Source: Acidocella aminolytica 101 = DSM 11237 | GTDB taxonomy: Bacteria > Pseudomonadota > Alphaproteobacteria > Acetobacterales > Acetobacteraceae | Direction of reading: 5' to 3' | Length of the DNA stretch: 64,000 nucleotides | Assembly (NCBI RefSeq): GCF_900129125.1 | Contig: NZ_FQVJ01000019.1 | Location: 1-64,000, forward strand | In this document: one piece after another, positions 1 through 8,396 of the stretch | Layout: each line of letters starts with the position of its first letter | Numbering within the stretch: the stretch's first letter is position 1 | Position numbers and translations under genes: made by a program | Notes under the pieces: generated by a model | Databases searched by the model: none | The model's input: the letters and a program-made list of their open reading frames with translations, nothing else | Told to the model about the DNA's origin: nothing

Positions 1-1
1 T

Positions 2-349
2 GTTGTCATGGACAATTACGGCACACACAAAACAAAGCTGATCCGCAACTGGTTCGTCAAGCGGCCACGCTGGCATGTTCACTACACACCCACCTCAGCG
101 TCTTGGATCAATCAGGTCGAACGTTTCTTCGCTTTGTTGACAGATCGAGCCATCAGACGCGGCGTGTTCCGCTCCGTCGCAGAACTCGAGCGCGCCATCA
201 CAGCCTATATCGATACCAACAATGCCAATCCAAAGCCGTTCAGATGGACCAAGAGCGCCGACGATATCCTCGCCTCAATTCAACGCTTCTGCCTGCGGTC
301 CCTCACAAAAATGCCCAAAATGAAGACAAATTCCGAATCAGGACATTAG
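2..349 (+). CDS. IS630-family transposase, C-terminal part (runs off the left edge)
   Basis: This is the last part of a DDE transposase of the IS630/Tc1 superfamily. Visible hallmarks are DNYGTHK near the catalytic Asp, the HYTPTSASWINQVERFF block that contains the catalytic Glu, and the NPKPFRWTKSADDIL tail. The reading frame is open to the first base, so the N-terminal half lies outside the window. The element end falls at the TA dinucleotide at 347-348, where the coding sequence of an MFS transporter on the other strand resumes. IS630 elements insert at TA, so this fits a simple insertion. The visible part shows no frameshift, so the transposase could be intact. Confidence 0.9.
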   Translation, partial: VVMDNYGTHKTKLIRNWFVKRPRWHVHYTPTSASWINQVERFFALLTDRAIRRGVFRSVAELERAITAYIDTNNANPKPFRWTKSADDILASIQRFCLRSLTKMPKMKTNSESGH

Positions 350-1478
350 GGTAGATCCACTCTAGAATCGATGGACCGCCGTTAAAGATGGCATAGAAAG
401 CAAAAGCCAGGGCGATCAGGTTTTGGGGCGCGTTGGGGAAGATCGCTAGGGACATTAGGCCGACGCCGGAGAGAATGAATCCCCAGATCAGGACTGGGCG
501 TCGGCCGAGCTTGTCGACGACAAGGAGAGCCACCACGTTGCCGATCAAAAAAAACAGGTTGATCAAGCCATAACCGATATTGGCGGCATTTCCTGAATCA
601 AGATGGAACAGGGCTAGAATTTGAGGACCAAATGCGTAAATCGCAAACAGGGTCACAATAGTGCAGGTCCAGAAGATAGAGATAAAGATGACGCGGTTCA
701 GATAGCCGCCGGTGAGCACGATCCCGAACGCCTTTGTTGTGCTGAGTTTGACTGCGTTAGGGTCATGGGCGGTGATTCCTTCCAGGGTGGCTGCCGCCCC
801 AATATACTTCTTCAAGATGGCCAAGGCTTCTTCGTAGCGCCCCTTACCTACGAGCCAATGCGGAGATTCAGGAATACTCGCCCGGGCGACGAGAAACAAA
901 ATCGCTGGCACTGCGCAGGAGAGGAGCATCCAGCGCCAACCATCCTCTAGTGACAGCAACCAGTAGCCGACAAACGAGGCGACCGTGGCACCTACAAACC
1001 ACATCGCGTTCAGGCCGCCGATTAGTCGAGCTCGCCAATTCGCCGGCACAAATTCGGCAACCAATGCAGTGGCGATGGGGTAGTCGGCGCCGACCGCTAT
1101 GCCGATCAACAGACGCAGGACAAATAACTGCCAGGGTTCCTGGACCCAAAATTGCACTATGGAGAACACAACGATCGCGACCAAATCGACGGTATACATG
1201 AGCTTGCGGCCGATTTTATCAGTAATGTTGCCGAATATTATTCCGCCTATGAACACTCCGACTAGTGCGGAAGCGCCGATGAGCCCATTCCACCAAGCAT
1301 TCATATGCCATTGGGGAATGATCTGGACTAATGCAATGCCAATGATGCCCAGGATGTAACCGTCCAGGAACGGTCCGCCTGAGCTAACGAGGGCCAGGCG
1401 CCGATGGAAAGAGTTCAGCGGCGCTGTATCAACTGTTAGTTTCGGGGGAGAATTTGAAGCAGGTTCGCGGTAGTACAT
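303..1478 (-). pseudogene. MFS transporter truncated by IS630 insertion
   Basis: Major facilitator superfamily permease of the sugar/organic-acid porter type. The first helix region contains LDGYILGIIGIALVQI. The loop between helices 2 and 3 holds the signature GNITDKIGRKLMY, and the second half holds VVDKLGRRPVLIWG. Native sequence ends at ILEWIYPN, about base 349. The last residues are read from the IS630 end, so roughly the last two transmembrane helices are lost and the protein is probably inactive. It lies on the same strand as the dipeptidase and aldehyde dehydrogenase genes, about 330 bp downstream of them, and may have imported their substrate. No convincing ribosome binding site was seen at the chosen start. 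Confidence 0.85.
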
Positions 1479-1808
1479 AATTGGTGGTTCCGATCTGGTT
1501 AGAGAGAGAGCGACGATGGTGTCCCAACAGACCAGTGACTATGGATCAGTCAGGCTATTGCGGTTGGACCGGCATCAATTTTAAGATACCTTTCGTTGCT
1601 GAAATCGGCAGATTGCCTAGAGCATCGGGAAAGGATGAGATAGCTGCCAGACCTAGTAAATAGGCGACCTTGTGGTCCTCGGACTCATTCGGAATCTGCT
1701 AGGTAGACGGTGATATTGAGGGCGAATGACTACCTATGAATTCACGAAATTTGTTTAGTGATAGCGACAATTTCCATTCAATAAAAGCATATCCTCTTGA
1801 TGCTATGA
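1479..1808. other. Intergenic region with no recognisable gene
   Basis: These 330 bases separate the truncated MFS gene from the M19 dipeptidase homologue. The short open frames here resemble no known family. The stretch probably holds the 3' end of the dipeptidase transcript and the MFS promoter, but no clear promoter or terminator could be picked out. Confidence 0.5.
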
Positions 1809-2831
1809 TCAAGTTGACAGTGCCACGACGCGGCATTCTTTTGTTTGATCTGTTTGTGCTGTACCAAAGCTAATGGCGAAGAACCGCAACCAGTTGCCGC
1901 CCATGACGCCATCAATGACGGTCTGTTCCAATCCCGCAGCCTTCAGGCCGGCACGCAGGTTTTCAAAATCACAGTTATCGTTGAACCAATGCGGCATGGC
2001 TGGAAAGCCCGCTGCATCGGCATGGCCTTCGCCATAATCGATGGCCTTAGTCCATCGTCCAGTGCGCATCCATTCGACGATGCTATCAGGCTGATCCTGA
2101 CAGAGATCCGTGCCGATTCCTACCTGTTCCGGCCCGACCAGATCCATTGCACGCGCCACCATGTCACACCAGTCTTGCAAGGTACAGGCACTGCCGTTCC
2201 TGAGGTGGTGTGGATAGATCGATAACCCGAGAAACCCGCCCGACTCGCCCAGGGCGCGCAGCAGCGCATCAGATTTGTTGCGTAGCACCGGATACCAACT
2301 ATGGAGGTTAGCGTGAGTGATGGCGATCGGTCGCGTCGAATGCTCGATCGCATCAAACGTGGACCGCTCGCCAGAATGGCTCATATCCACCACAAGACCA
2401 ACCCGGTTCATCTCGGCCACCACGGCGCGCCCCATGCGGGTGAGGCCGCTATCAACCGTCTCGTAGCAGCCAGAGGCCAGCAGCGATTGGTTGTTGTAGG
2501 TAAGTTGCATGAAACGAAGGCCAAGGGTGTGCAATACCTCGACCAACCCGATGTCATCCTCGATGCAGGACGGATTCTGCGAGCCGAAGAAAATGGCGGT
2601 GCGTTCCGTGTCACGGGCAATCTGCACGTCGGCGGCAGTCCGACCATGAAAGATTAGATTGGGGAACCTCTCGAACCAGCGGTTCCATTGTTCAATTACC
2701 TGCACGGTTTCGCGGAAGGTCTCGTGGTAGGTGATGGTCACATGCACCGCATCCACTCTTCCGGTTCGCATCTGGCGAAAGATCTTCTCAGACCATTTGG
2801 CATATTGCAGGCCGTCGATCACTGGTATCAT
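1809..2831 (-). CDS. Peptidase M19 (membrane dipeptidase-like) family protein
   Basis: 340-residue protein of the renal dipeptidase/M19 amidohydrolase fold. Two metal-ligand His positions are visible in VDMSHSGE and ITHAN, and the late Asp in GIGTDLCQD. The usual N-terminal His-x-Asp pair is replaced by IDGLQYAKW, and the bridging Glu region reads GSQNPS. It therefore belongs to an atypical clade whose metal site and substrate may differ from true dipeptidases. The start overlaps the end of the upstream aldehyde dehydrogenase gene by 4 bp, showing translational coupling. The pair suggests catabolism of an amide or amino compound via an aldehyde, but the substrate is unknown. Confidence 0.85.
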   Translation of the reverse strand: MIPVIDGLQYAKWSEKIFRQMRTGRVDAVHVTITYHETFRETVQVIEQWNRWFERFPNLIFHGRTAADVQIARDTERTAIFFGSQNPSCIEDDIGLVEVLHTLGLRFMQLTYNNQSLLASGCYETVDSGLTRMGRAVVAEMNRVGLVVDMSHSGERSTFDAIEHSTRPIAITHANLHSWYPVLRNKSDALLRALGESGGFLGLSIYPHHLRNGSACTLQDWCDMVARAMDLVGPEQVGIGTDLCQDQPDSIVEWMRTGRWTKAIDYGEGHADAAGFPAMPHWFNDNCDFENLRAGLKAAGLEQTVIDGVMGGNWLRFFAISFGTAQTDQTKECRVVALST

Positions 2832-4279
2832 TCCGGCACCCCCGCCGCAACGTAGGCGGTCTTCACAGTGGTATAGAACTCGCTCGCGTATCGCCCCTGC
2901 TCACGGGGCCCATAACTCGAAGCGCCGCGGCCACCGAAAGGGACATGATAATCTGTTCCCGCCGTGGGTAGGTTCACCATCACGCAACCCGCCCGCATGT
3001 TAGCGCGGAAATGACTGGCGCGCGATAGGCTGCGGGTCATAATGCCGGCGGTCAGGCCGAACGGGCTGTCGTTAGCAATGGCAAGGGCTTCGGTATAGCT
3101 GTCGGCCTTAATAACGCATGTGATGGGAGCGAACATTTCCTCGCGGTTGATGATCATGTCGTTGCGTGTGCCTGCAAAGACGGCCGGGGCCATGAAGTAG
3201 CCATCGGTCTCACGTTCTAGACGATCGCCGCCACACAAAAGCTCGGCTCCCTCGGCGCGGCCCTTCTCGATATAGCCAAGGTTCTGGTTTAGTTGGCCTT
3301 CGCTGACCACGGGACCGATTTGGGTGCCTTCTTCAAGCGCGTGACCAACCTTGAATGCCTTTGCCGCCGCGACCAATCGATCCACGAATTCGTCGTGGAC
3401 GGCCGAATGGACGATCAGGCGACTGGCGGCAGTGCATTTTTGTCCCGTCCCGCCGAAAGCCGCATTCGCTGCATGGACGACGGCTAGATCCAGATCGCAG
3501 TCATCCATGATAAGCATAGGATTTTTAGAGCCCATTTCCATCTGGATCTTGGTCATGTTCGCTATTGCCGCAGTCGCAATACCGTATCCCACACTGCCGG
3601 AGCCAGTGAAGCTGATAGCATCTACCTTAGGGCTTTCGACCAGTCGCTGGCCGACCTCCCGCCCCGATCCAAGCACCATGTTGAACACGCCAGCTGGAAT
3701 ATCCTGACGCGCGATGACTTCGGACAGCGCCACAGCGCTCGCAGGCGTCAGGTTCGCGGGTTTCCATACGACCGCATTACCAAAGGCGAGCGCTGGTGCG
3801 ATCTTCCATGCTGGCGTCGCGATCGGAAAGTTCCACGGGCTGATGATTCCGACCACGCCGACGGGCTCGCGGAGCACGTTGATTTCGATACCGGGGCGTA
3901 CACTTTCGGCCAGATCACCATGATTGCGCAGACACTCCCCGGCAAAGTATGTAAAGAACTGCCCAGCCCGATAGGCTTCGCCCTTGCCTTCGGCCAAAGG
4001 CTTGCCTTCTTCGCGCGCAATGATGTGGCCGATTTCCTCGGCTCGCGACATCAGTTCGGTGCCAATCGCCATGAGGACGTCGTGCCGTTTATGGACGCCA
4101 ACAGCCCACCAAATTTCTTGCGCCCGCTGCGCTGCATCTAGTGCACGGTCCAGTTGATCGGTGGTGGCCTGCGCATAGTGCCCGATCAGGTCAGACATGT
4201 CGGACGGATTGCGGTTTTCTATCGTCGACCTGGCGTCATGCCAGCATCCATCAATGTATAAGCGCTGATTTTGGATCAT
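2828..4279 (-). CDS. NAD(P)-dependent aldehyde dehydrogenase
   Basis: 483-residue enzyme of the ALDH superfamily, which oxidises an aldehyde to a carboxylate. The oxyanion Asn is in SPWNFP (N150), the general-base Glu in MEMGSKNP (E248) and the nucleophile in GGTGQKCTAAS (C282). The nucleotide-binding FTGSGSVGYGIA is also present, and the length is normal for the family. It is the first gene of a minus-strand operon with the M19-type gene and is divergent from a LysR regulator, which probably controls it. Semialdehyde or betaine-aldehyde type substrates are possible. The subfamily cannot be fixed from sequence alone. Confidence 0.93.
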   Translation of the reverse strand: MIQNQRLYIDGCWHDARSTIENRNPSDMSDLIGHYAQATTDQLDRALDAAQRAQEIWWAVGVHKRHDVLMAIGTELMSRAEEIGHIIAREEGKPLAEGKGEAYRAGQFFTYFAGECLRNHGDLAESVRPGIEINVLREPVGVVGIISPWNFPIATPAWKIAPALAFGNAVVWKPANLTPASAVALSEVIARQDIPAGVFNMVLGSGREVGQRLVESPKVDAISFTGSGSVGYGIATAAIANMTKIQMEMGSKNPMLIMDDCDLDLAVVHAANAAFGGTGQKCTAASRLIVHSAVHDEFVDRLVAAAKAFKVGHALEEGTQIGPVVSEGQLNQNLGYIEKGRAEGAELLCGGDRLERETDGYFMAPAVFAGTRNDMIINREEMFAPITCVIKADSYTEALAIANDSPFGLTAGIMTRSLSRASHFRANMRAGCVMVNLPTAGTDYHVPFGGRGASSYGPREQGRYASEFYTTVKTAYVAAGVPE

Positions 4280-4320
4280 GGTTTCTCACTTTTTCTTGCA
4301 TATTCTTTAGGCGTTCGCTT

Positions 4321-4371
4321 AACTTCAGTAAATATCGAAGTTCTTTAAATAATTACAGGAAATCTGAAGTT
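4321..4371. promoter_or_regulatory. Candidate LysR operator between divergent ALDH and LysR genes
   Basis: An inverted repeat, AACTTC (4321-4326) and GAAGTT (4337-4342) separated by 10 bases, lies in the divergent intergenic region. A third GAAGTT at 4366-4371 touches the LysR start codon. The arrangement suits a LysR-type activator that also represses its own gene. This is inference from the sequence pattern only. Confidence 0.5.
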
Positions 4372-5233
4372 GAAACTCGAGATGTTGCGGATCTTCCAAA
4401 TCACGGCCGAACAAGGATCGCTGTCACGGGCCGCCGAAGCGCTTGGCCGAACACCCTCAGCAGTGTCCATGATTCTCCTGCAGCTTGAAGACGATATCGG
4501 GGGTGCTCTGTTCGAAGGCGGCCGCAAGAACCGTCTGACACCGTTGGGGATGCTGGTGCTGGAAGAAAGTCGCCGTGCGAGCGAGGCGTACGACCGAAGC
4601 GTCAAGGCGATCCGGCGCTACGCCACCTCAACTGCGGGCTCCGTGCGAATTGCCTCAGTGCCATCGGCCACGATTAGCCTTCTGCCCCCGGTCATCCTGC
4701 GGTTCCGCCGGGAGCGCCCGGACGTCAGACTTGAGATAAATGATGTCGACAGCGCTGCGGTCCGACGTCGGCTGGAGTTCGATGAAGCGGATATCGGTAT
4801 TGTCTCTGCCGCGCCTGACGATGTCGGCGAAGGAACGTTAATCGAGCGTACCCCGCTGGGAATCGTCTGCCGCTCGGATGGCCCGATCGCGCGGGCCACA
4901 ACCGCAGGCAAAGCTAGCTGGTCATTACTTGGCGAAGAGCCGATGATTGTCAATCCGTTGTGCAGCTTGGTCAAAAGCCCAATCGTCGAGCATCACGCAC
5001 TCACAGCCACCCTTGAATCACGCAACACAACGTCCTTGCTTGCTTTCGTTCAGGCTGGACTTGGGGCGACTATTCTCCCGCAAAGCGCCATGCGTGCCAC
5101 CGGCGAAAACCTAACCTTCATTCAGCCGACTGATCCAGTCGCATTTCGTCATCTGCTGAAGATCCGTCAGTCGACACGTCCCAACACTCCGGTCGTAGAG
5201 GCATTCTACGAAGCGTTGTTACATGGGGCGTGA
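4370..5233 (+). CDS. LysR-family transcriptional regulator
   Basis: 287-residue LysR-type regulator. The N-terminal winged helix covers about residues 1-60, with the recognition segment SLSRAAEALGRTPSAVSMIL. The rest is the periplasmic-binding-like effector domain, starting about residue 85 and including a VQAGLGATILPQSA segment. The start is a TTG at 4370 with ACAGGA a few bases upstream, because no ATG precedes the conserved LEMLRIFQ helix closely enough. It is divergent from the aldehyde dehydrogenase/M19 operon and is its likely regulator. The inducer is unknown. Confidence 0.9.
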   Translation: MKLEMLRIFQITAEQGSLSRAAEALGRTPSAVSMILLQLEDDIGGALFEGGRKNRLTPLGMLVLEESRRASEAYDRSVKAIRRYATSTAGSVRIASVPSATISLLPPVILRFRRERPDVRLEINDVDSAAVRRRLEFDEADIGIVSAAPDDVGEGTLIERTPLGIVCRSDGPIARATTAGKASWSLLGEEPMIVNPLCSLVKSPIVEHHALTATLESRNTTSLLAFVQAGLGATILPQSAMRATGENLTFIQPTDPVAFRHLLKIRQSTRPNTPVVEAFYEALLHGA

Positions 5234-5348
5234 CATTGATTGACCTGCGCGTATTTGTGCTGGCCAGCTGAGGTGATTCTTTCCAATGGACAATGAATTG
5301 ATGGGCACTGTACCTAGCAGTCTGGTACCGCTTCGGCGCAGCTTTCAA

Positions 5349-6270
5349 TTACCCACATCTTCGGCCGGAGCCGATAGCTATGCCGAAGAGAATATCGTGC
5401 AATCTTGTGAGACCTCGCCAGACCACCATATTGCCGGGCGGCGGATCACGTGTGCTAGCGAGATAGCCGCCGAGCATGGCGATTTGCAAAAGATAGGTTG
5501 CGAGCGTTCGGCGGAGGATGCGTGGTTTTGAGCGGGCTGCGTCGATGCGGTCGAGCGTTTCAATTTCTGCGAGGGTAAGAACGGTCTCGGGTCTCGGGTC
5601 TCGTATCTGGTCGAGCGCGGGCAGACATGGTGATCCAGAAAATGCGCCAGCTGACGACAGCGATGAGGGCAAGCAGCTTCACCAGCCGCTCGGCGGTCTG
5701 CAATCTTGCATCCTCCGCACGGCATCCAGATTTCATGATCTTGTGGAATATCTCGATTTTCCAACGCAAGGCATACCAGTCGAGCTTTCCGATGGCGGCG
5801 GCGAGATCACTGACCGGCAGGTTGGTCACGAGCCTCCAGTTGATCGGCTCTCGGTCGGAAGGTGGATCGACTTCGAGGGCATGAATGTAGACGAATGTTT
5901 GTTGATCGTAACGCTTTTGCTTGCCGACGGGAGGTAATGTCTTCACCGAGGCAAACTTTATTCGCAAGAGAGCAGTATTTTCGTTCTGATCACCAATAGT
6001 GACCTGGTGACGACCGGCCCAGGGGATCGCGGCGAGTTGGGCGAAGACACGGTGGGGCACATCCGTTAGCGCCGCTTCCATCGGTGGCTTGGCCAGCCGA
6101 TTGGTCTGCACCCGCACAAGAAACCGTGTGCCGAGATCTTGCGCCAAGCAAAAGAGTTCGTAGATGTCACTTTCCCTGTCGCTCACATGCACGCAGCGTT
6201 CAGGTGAGCCCATCAGCGCAAAAGATTGGCGCAAGTGGGCTGCTGCCGGTTTGGTGGACACGAGGATAAG
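5349..6270 (-). pseudogene. IS4-family transposase, 5'-truncated and frameshifted
   Basis: C-terminal half of an IS4-family DDE transposase. The second catalytic Asp lies in HVSDRESDIYELF, and the Y-(2)-R-(3)-E-(6)-K signature is in the block YALRWKIEIFHKIMKSG. After VVSWRIFWITM the frame breaks and resumes in another frame with LTLAEIETLDRI and DPPPGNMVVWRGL, ending at a natural stop at 5349. The break coincides with three tandem copies of a 7-bp unit at 5583-5603. With two copies the two halves would be in frame. The N-terminal half, including the first Asp, is missing where the element meets IS3 orfA debris near 6270-6299. Confidence 0.88.
5583..5603. repeat. Three tandem copies of the 7-bp unit GGTCTCG inside the IS4 transposase
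   Basis: GGTCTCG occurs at 5583-5589, 5590-5596 and 5597-5603. Removing one unit restores a continuous transposase reading frame across the break. Expansion by replication slippage from two to three copies is therefore the simplest cause of the frameshift. Confidence 0.9.
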
Positions 6271-6298
6271 ATCGTGACCCATGACCCGGAGGGCGAAT

Positions 6299-6435
6299 AT
6301 GGCGAGACGAAAGTTTGGAGCTGAGTTCAAAACCGAGGCTGCAAAGCTGATTGCGGAGCGGGGCGTATCGGTTGACCGGGCGGCGCGAGACCTGGATCTG
6401 ACGGAGAGCGTGTTGAGGCGCTGGATGCATGAACT
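6299..6435 (+). pseudogene. IS3-family OrfA (transposase helix-turn-helix) fragment
   Basis: Encodes MARRKFGAEFKTEAAKLI followed by a GVSVDRAARDLDLTESVLRRWM helix-turn-helix, the N-terminal DNA-binding domain of IS3-family OrfA (the Tnp_1/IS911 group). Recognisable similarity stops at the MHEL segment near 6435. The remaining residues to 6466 run into resolvase-derived sequence in another frame. No OrfB follows, so this is a truncated remnant wedged between the IS4 relic and the resolvase relic. Confidence 0.75.
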
Positions 6436-6445
6436 GGCTGTAGCG

Positions 6446-6669
6446 TCGATTTCGAGCGATCCCTGATCGTGAGGCGCACCAGCACCGGACGGATCTCCGC
6501 CAAAGCGCGCGGAGTACGGTTCGGGCCTCGCCCCTCCCTCTCTGCGGAGCAGATCGCCCATGCCCGGCAGCTCATTGAGCAGGAAGGTAAGCCGGTTGCT
6601 GAGTTTGTCCGCCTATTCGGGGGGGCATCGAGCGACCCTCTACGGGCGCTGGCGGCTAAACCCGTTTGA
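6446..6669 (+). pseudogene. Serine resolvase/invertase (Tn3 TnpR-like), C-terminal fragment
   Basis: The frame reads DFERSLIVRRTSTGRISA, then ARGVRFGPRPSLSAEQIAHA and EGKPVAEFVRLFG. This matches the end of the catalytic domain and the C-terminal helix-turn-helix of Tn3-type resolvases. The N-terminal catalytic Ser region is absent. The final helix breaks frame near 6630, since the expected Thr-Leu-Tyr motif appears in the next frame. This is debris of a former transposon or genomic-island boundary, just upstream of the 6.8-9.3 kb gene group. Confidence 0.75.
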
Positions 6670-6729
6670 TCGGGACGCTTTTCCGAAAGTCTTGATTTTC
6701 GGGTTTTATAGCCGCCTAACAAATTTTTA

Positions 6730-6769
6730 ATTATTTACGTTCTTTACGTGCGTAAAAAGCGTAAATAAT
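6730..6769. promoter_or_regulatory. 40-bp palindrome with four TTTACG half-sites, candidate operator
   Basis: Half-sites TTTACG at 6734-6739 and 6743-6748 are mirrored by CGTAAA at 6751-6756 and 6760-6765. They are evenly spaced, and 17 of the 20 base pairs across the centre are complementary. The site lies about 70 bp upstream of the RAMA-like gene in an AT-rich stretch. It is a plausible cooperative operator for the small gene group downstream. The binding protein is unknown. Confidence 0.6.
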
Positions 6770-6841
6770 GATACGCCATCAAGAGGCGTAACGCATGATA
6801 ACCCGCGTTTTCCCCACCGCAGCTACCGACAGGAGGCCACT

Positions 6842-7246
6842 TTGACGCAGACGATCGATATCGATTTTGATGTTTGGAAAGCACTTACTGCGCTTCGCAT
6901 GTCACCCACAGACACTTACAACGACGTACTCCGGGGGGTGTTGAACCTGCCCCCTATTGAAAAGCGCCCTGTTACCATCGAGCCGGCTGCGGGCATGGGC
7001 TGGGTATCAAAGGGAGTCACGTTCCCGGACGGCACTGAATTTCGTGCCACTTACAAAGGGCAGCACGTTACGGCGCGAGTCGCACGGGGGCGGCTACGTG
7101 GTGCTGGCGATAAGGTCGCAACGAGTCTTTCACAAGCGGCTCGGATGGTCACTCAAACTTCGGTTGATGGTTGGACTTTTTGGGAGGTGAAGCGTCCGAA
7201 TGATCTTCAATGGCAGCAGGCTGGTACTCTCCGTAAAAAGTCTTGA
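6842..7246 (+). CDS. RAMA-like domain protein of unknown function
   Basis: 134-residue protein starting at a TTG preceded by a strong CAGGAGG. The first 40 residues (IDIDFDVWKALTALR, then a short helical segment) look like a small DNA-binding or dimerisation module. The second half, GMGWVSKGVTFPDGTEFRAT to WTFWEVKRP, resembles the RAMA domain (restriction enzyme adenine methylase associated). That domain is found with restriction-modification enzymes and is thought to bind DNA or modified bases. It heads a run of small same-strand genes and lies just behind the four-half-site palindrome. The RAMA match is from memory of the family pattern. Function is not known. Confidence 0.65.
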   Translation: MTQTIDIDFDVWKALTALRMSPTDTYNDVLRGVLNLPPIEKRPVTIEPAAGMGWVSKGVTFPDGTEFRATYKGQHVTARVARGRLRGAGDKVATSLSQAARMVTQTSVDGWTFWEVKRPNDLQWQQAGTLRKKS

Positions 7247-7297
7247 TTTATGATATGGGCCGTGCCGGTCGTGCACTTGGCTAGATGGAAAGAAAGG

Positions 7298-7549
7298 ATG
7301 AGTTCTTTGGCTACTGTACCAACTACCGAACAAGTCGAGCGCCGGATTTTAGACCAAATAGCGGCGCTGAATGTCCGCAGCGGCGAAATATTTGAACCTC
7401 TGCGGATACACATGAAGCTGCAGCAGCAGGGGCTTCGAGCCGCTGAGATCAACGGCGCACTTCAGAGTATGGGCGATAAAGGGTGGTTCGAGAACGCGTC
7501 GTCGCTCAAATTCTTGAAGCTGACGGATGCGGGCTACGCTGCAATCTAG
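7298..7549 (+). CDS. Hypothetical small protein, possible winged helix
   Basis: About 83 residues if read from the ATG at 7298. The segments VERRILDQIAALN, EIFEPLRIHMKLQQQGL, AAEINGALQSMGDKGWFEN and FLKLTDAGYAAI have the helix pattern and C-terminal wing typical of small winged-helix proteins. The start is uncertain. An ATG at 7250 is possible, and AAAGG sits directly against 7298 but at good spacing for a TTG at 7307. It is on the same strand as the RAMA-like gene, close behind it, and probably co-transcribed. No family could be named. Confidence 0.5.
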   Translation: MSSLATVPTTEQVERRILDQIAALNVRSGEIFEPLRIHMKLQQQGLRAAEINGALQSMGDKGWFENASSLKFLKLTDAGYAAI

Positions 7550-7593
7550 GCTCTTGTGTGAGATATGCTCATGGCGATGCCGGAGGGGAAACG

Positions 7594-7899
7594 ATGAGCA
7601 AAAAGGCTAAATACACCGATTTTTGGCACATACGGCATAGCTGCGGCCATGCCGTCTATTGGAGCGACATCGACATTGCCGGGCGGGTTTCAAAAGCACC
7701 ATGCCCGTGGTGCGGGGCCGAGGACGGCAACAAACTTCCGCAAAGCGTCCCCGTGCTGCATGACCCTAAAGCCGGTGTCCTGGCCTTCCGTGAATTACTA
7801 CCTGACGGTCGCGTCCCTTGGCCGAGCGAGTTGGCCGACAGCGGGGGCCGGGTCGCATTGCGTCATAGGGCAGATAATGGGTGCTGCGGCAGCACATAA
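7594..7899 (+). CDS. Hypothetical small protein with zinc-ribbon-like cysteines
   Basis: 101 residues, starting at an ATG preceded by GGAGGGGAAACG, a good ribosome binding site. The N-terminal part contains HIRHSCGHAVYW and then CPWCG, a spacing that could form a small zinc-binding knuckle. The C-terminal half (LAFRELLPDGRVPWPSELA) has no recognised motif. The end, ADNGCCGST, looks unusual and could reflect a late frameshift. It belongs to the group of unrecognised genes between 6.8 and 9.3 kb. Confidence 0.5.
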   Translation: MSKKAKYTDFWHIRHSCGHAVYWSDIDIAGRVSKAPCPWCGAEDGNKLPQSVPVLHDPKAGVLAFRELLPDGRVPWPSELADSGGRVALRHRADNGCCGST

Positions 7900-8022
7900 G
7901 GGCAATGTTCCGGCTTTGTGCTTCCTTGTCAGCTGCCCGTTAGTGCGGGAGGCCAGCCCGCTCGGATGGTTCCCATTTCAGCGGGTACTGACGCGGAAAA
8001 CAACTGTGAAAAGGAAGTCTGA

Positions 8023-8367
8023 ATGTCTATTTCATTTCTGACGGATAATCCGACAAAACTGCTGAAAGACTTCAAGAAGAAAATTGACGACGGAGAGGTT
8101 GTCACATGGTCATATGATAAAGACGGTGACTTCACTCATGCACCGGATCAATGGAAAAACAAGGCATGGTTAAAGCCGACCGAAGAGGCTGACAGGCTCA
8201 GATTCAACATTATCGGCAGCAACAAATACGAACTGACCTGGACCATCTATTCTGTTTACCACGGCCGCTTCATGGAAGCGATGATCCGCCATTGCCGTGC
8301 TCTCTATACCGTCGCTCGGTCACCATCGAAGCCGACGGACAATGACGCTAAACCTGTTTCAGACTGA
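8023..8367 (+). CDS. Conserved hypothetical protein (about 114 aa)
   Basis: Starts at an ATG with AAGGAAG upstream. The sequence runs MSISFLTDNPTKLLKDFKK, then GEVVTWSYDKDGDFTHAPDQ, KAWLKP, and a C-terminal YSVYHGRFMEAMIRHC segment. Small proteins with this WSYD...FTH and YHGRF pattern occur widely in proteobacterial accessory regions, but no function is known to me. It follows the zinc-knuckle ORF after 123 bp and precedes the 314-residue protein by 29 bp, so co-transcription with the latter is likely. Confidence 0.65.
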   Translation: MSISFLTDNPTKLLKDFKKKIDDGEVVTWSYDKDGDFTHAPDQWKNKAWLKPTEEADRLRFNIIGSNKYELTWTIYSVYHGRFMEAMIRHCRALYTVARSPSKPTDNDAKPVSD

Positions 8368-8396
8368 GCGACTATAAACGGTCGCACCAGTTCTCG

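Noticed and set aside
1481-1663. 60-codon plus-strand frame upstream of the MFS gene
   Set aside because: Short, without family resemblance or ribosome binding site.
5560-6561. A single 333-codon minus-strand gene
   Set aside because: Only the stretch up to about 6270 is IS4 transposase. The first 90 or so codons are antisense to the IS3 orfA and resolvase fragments.
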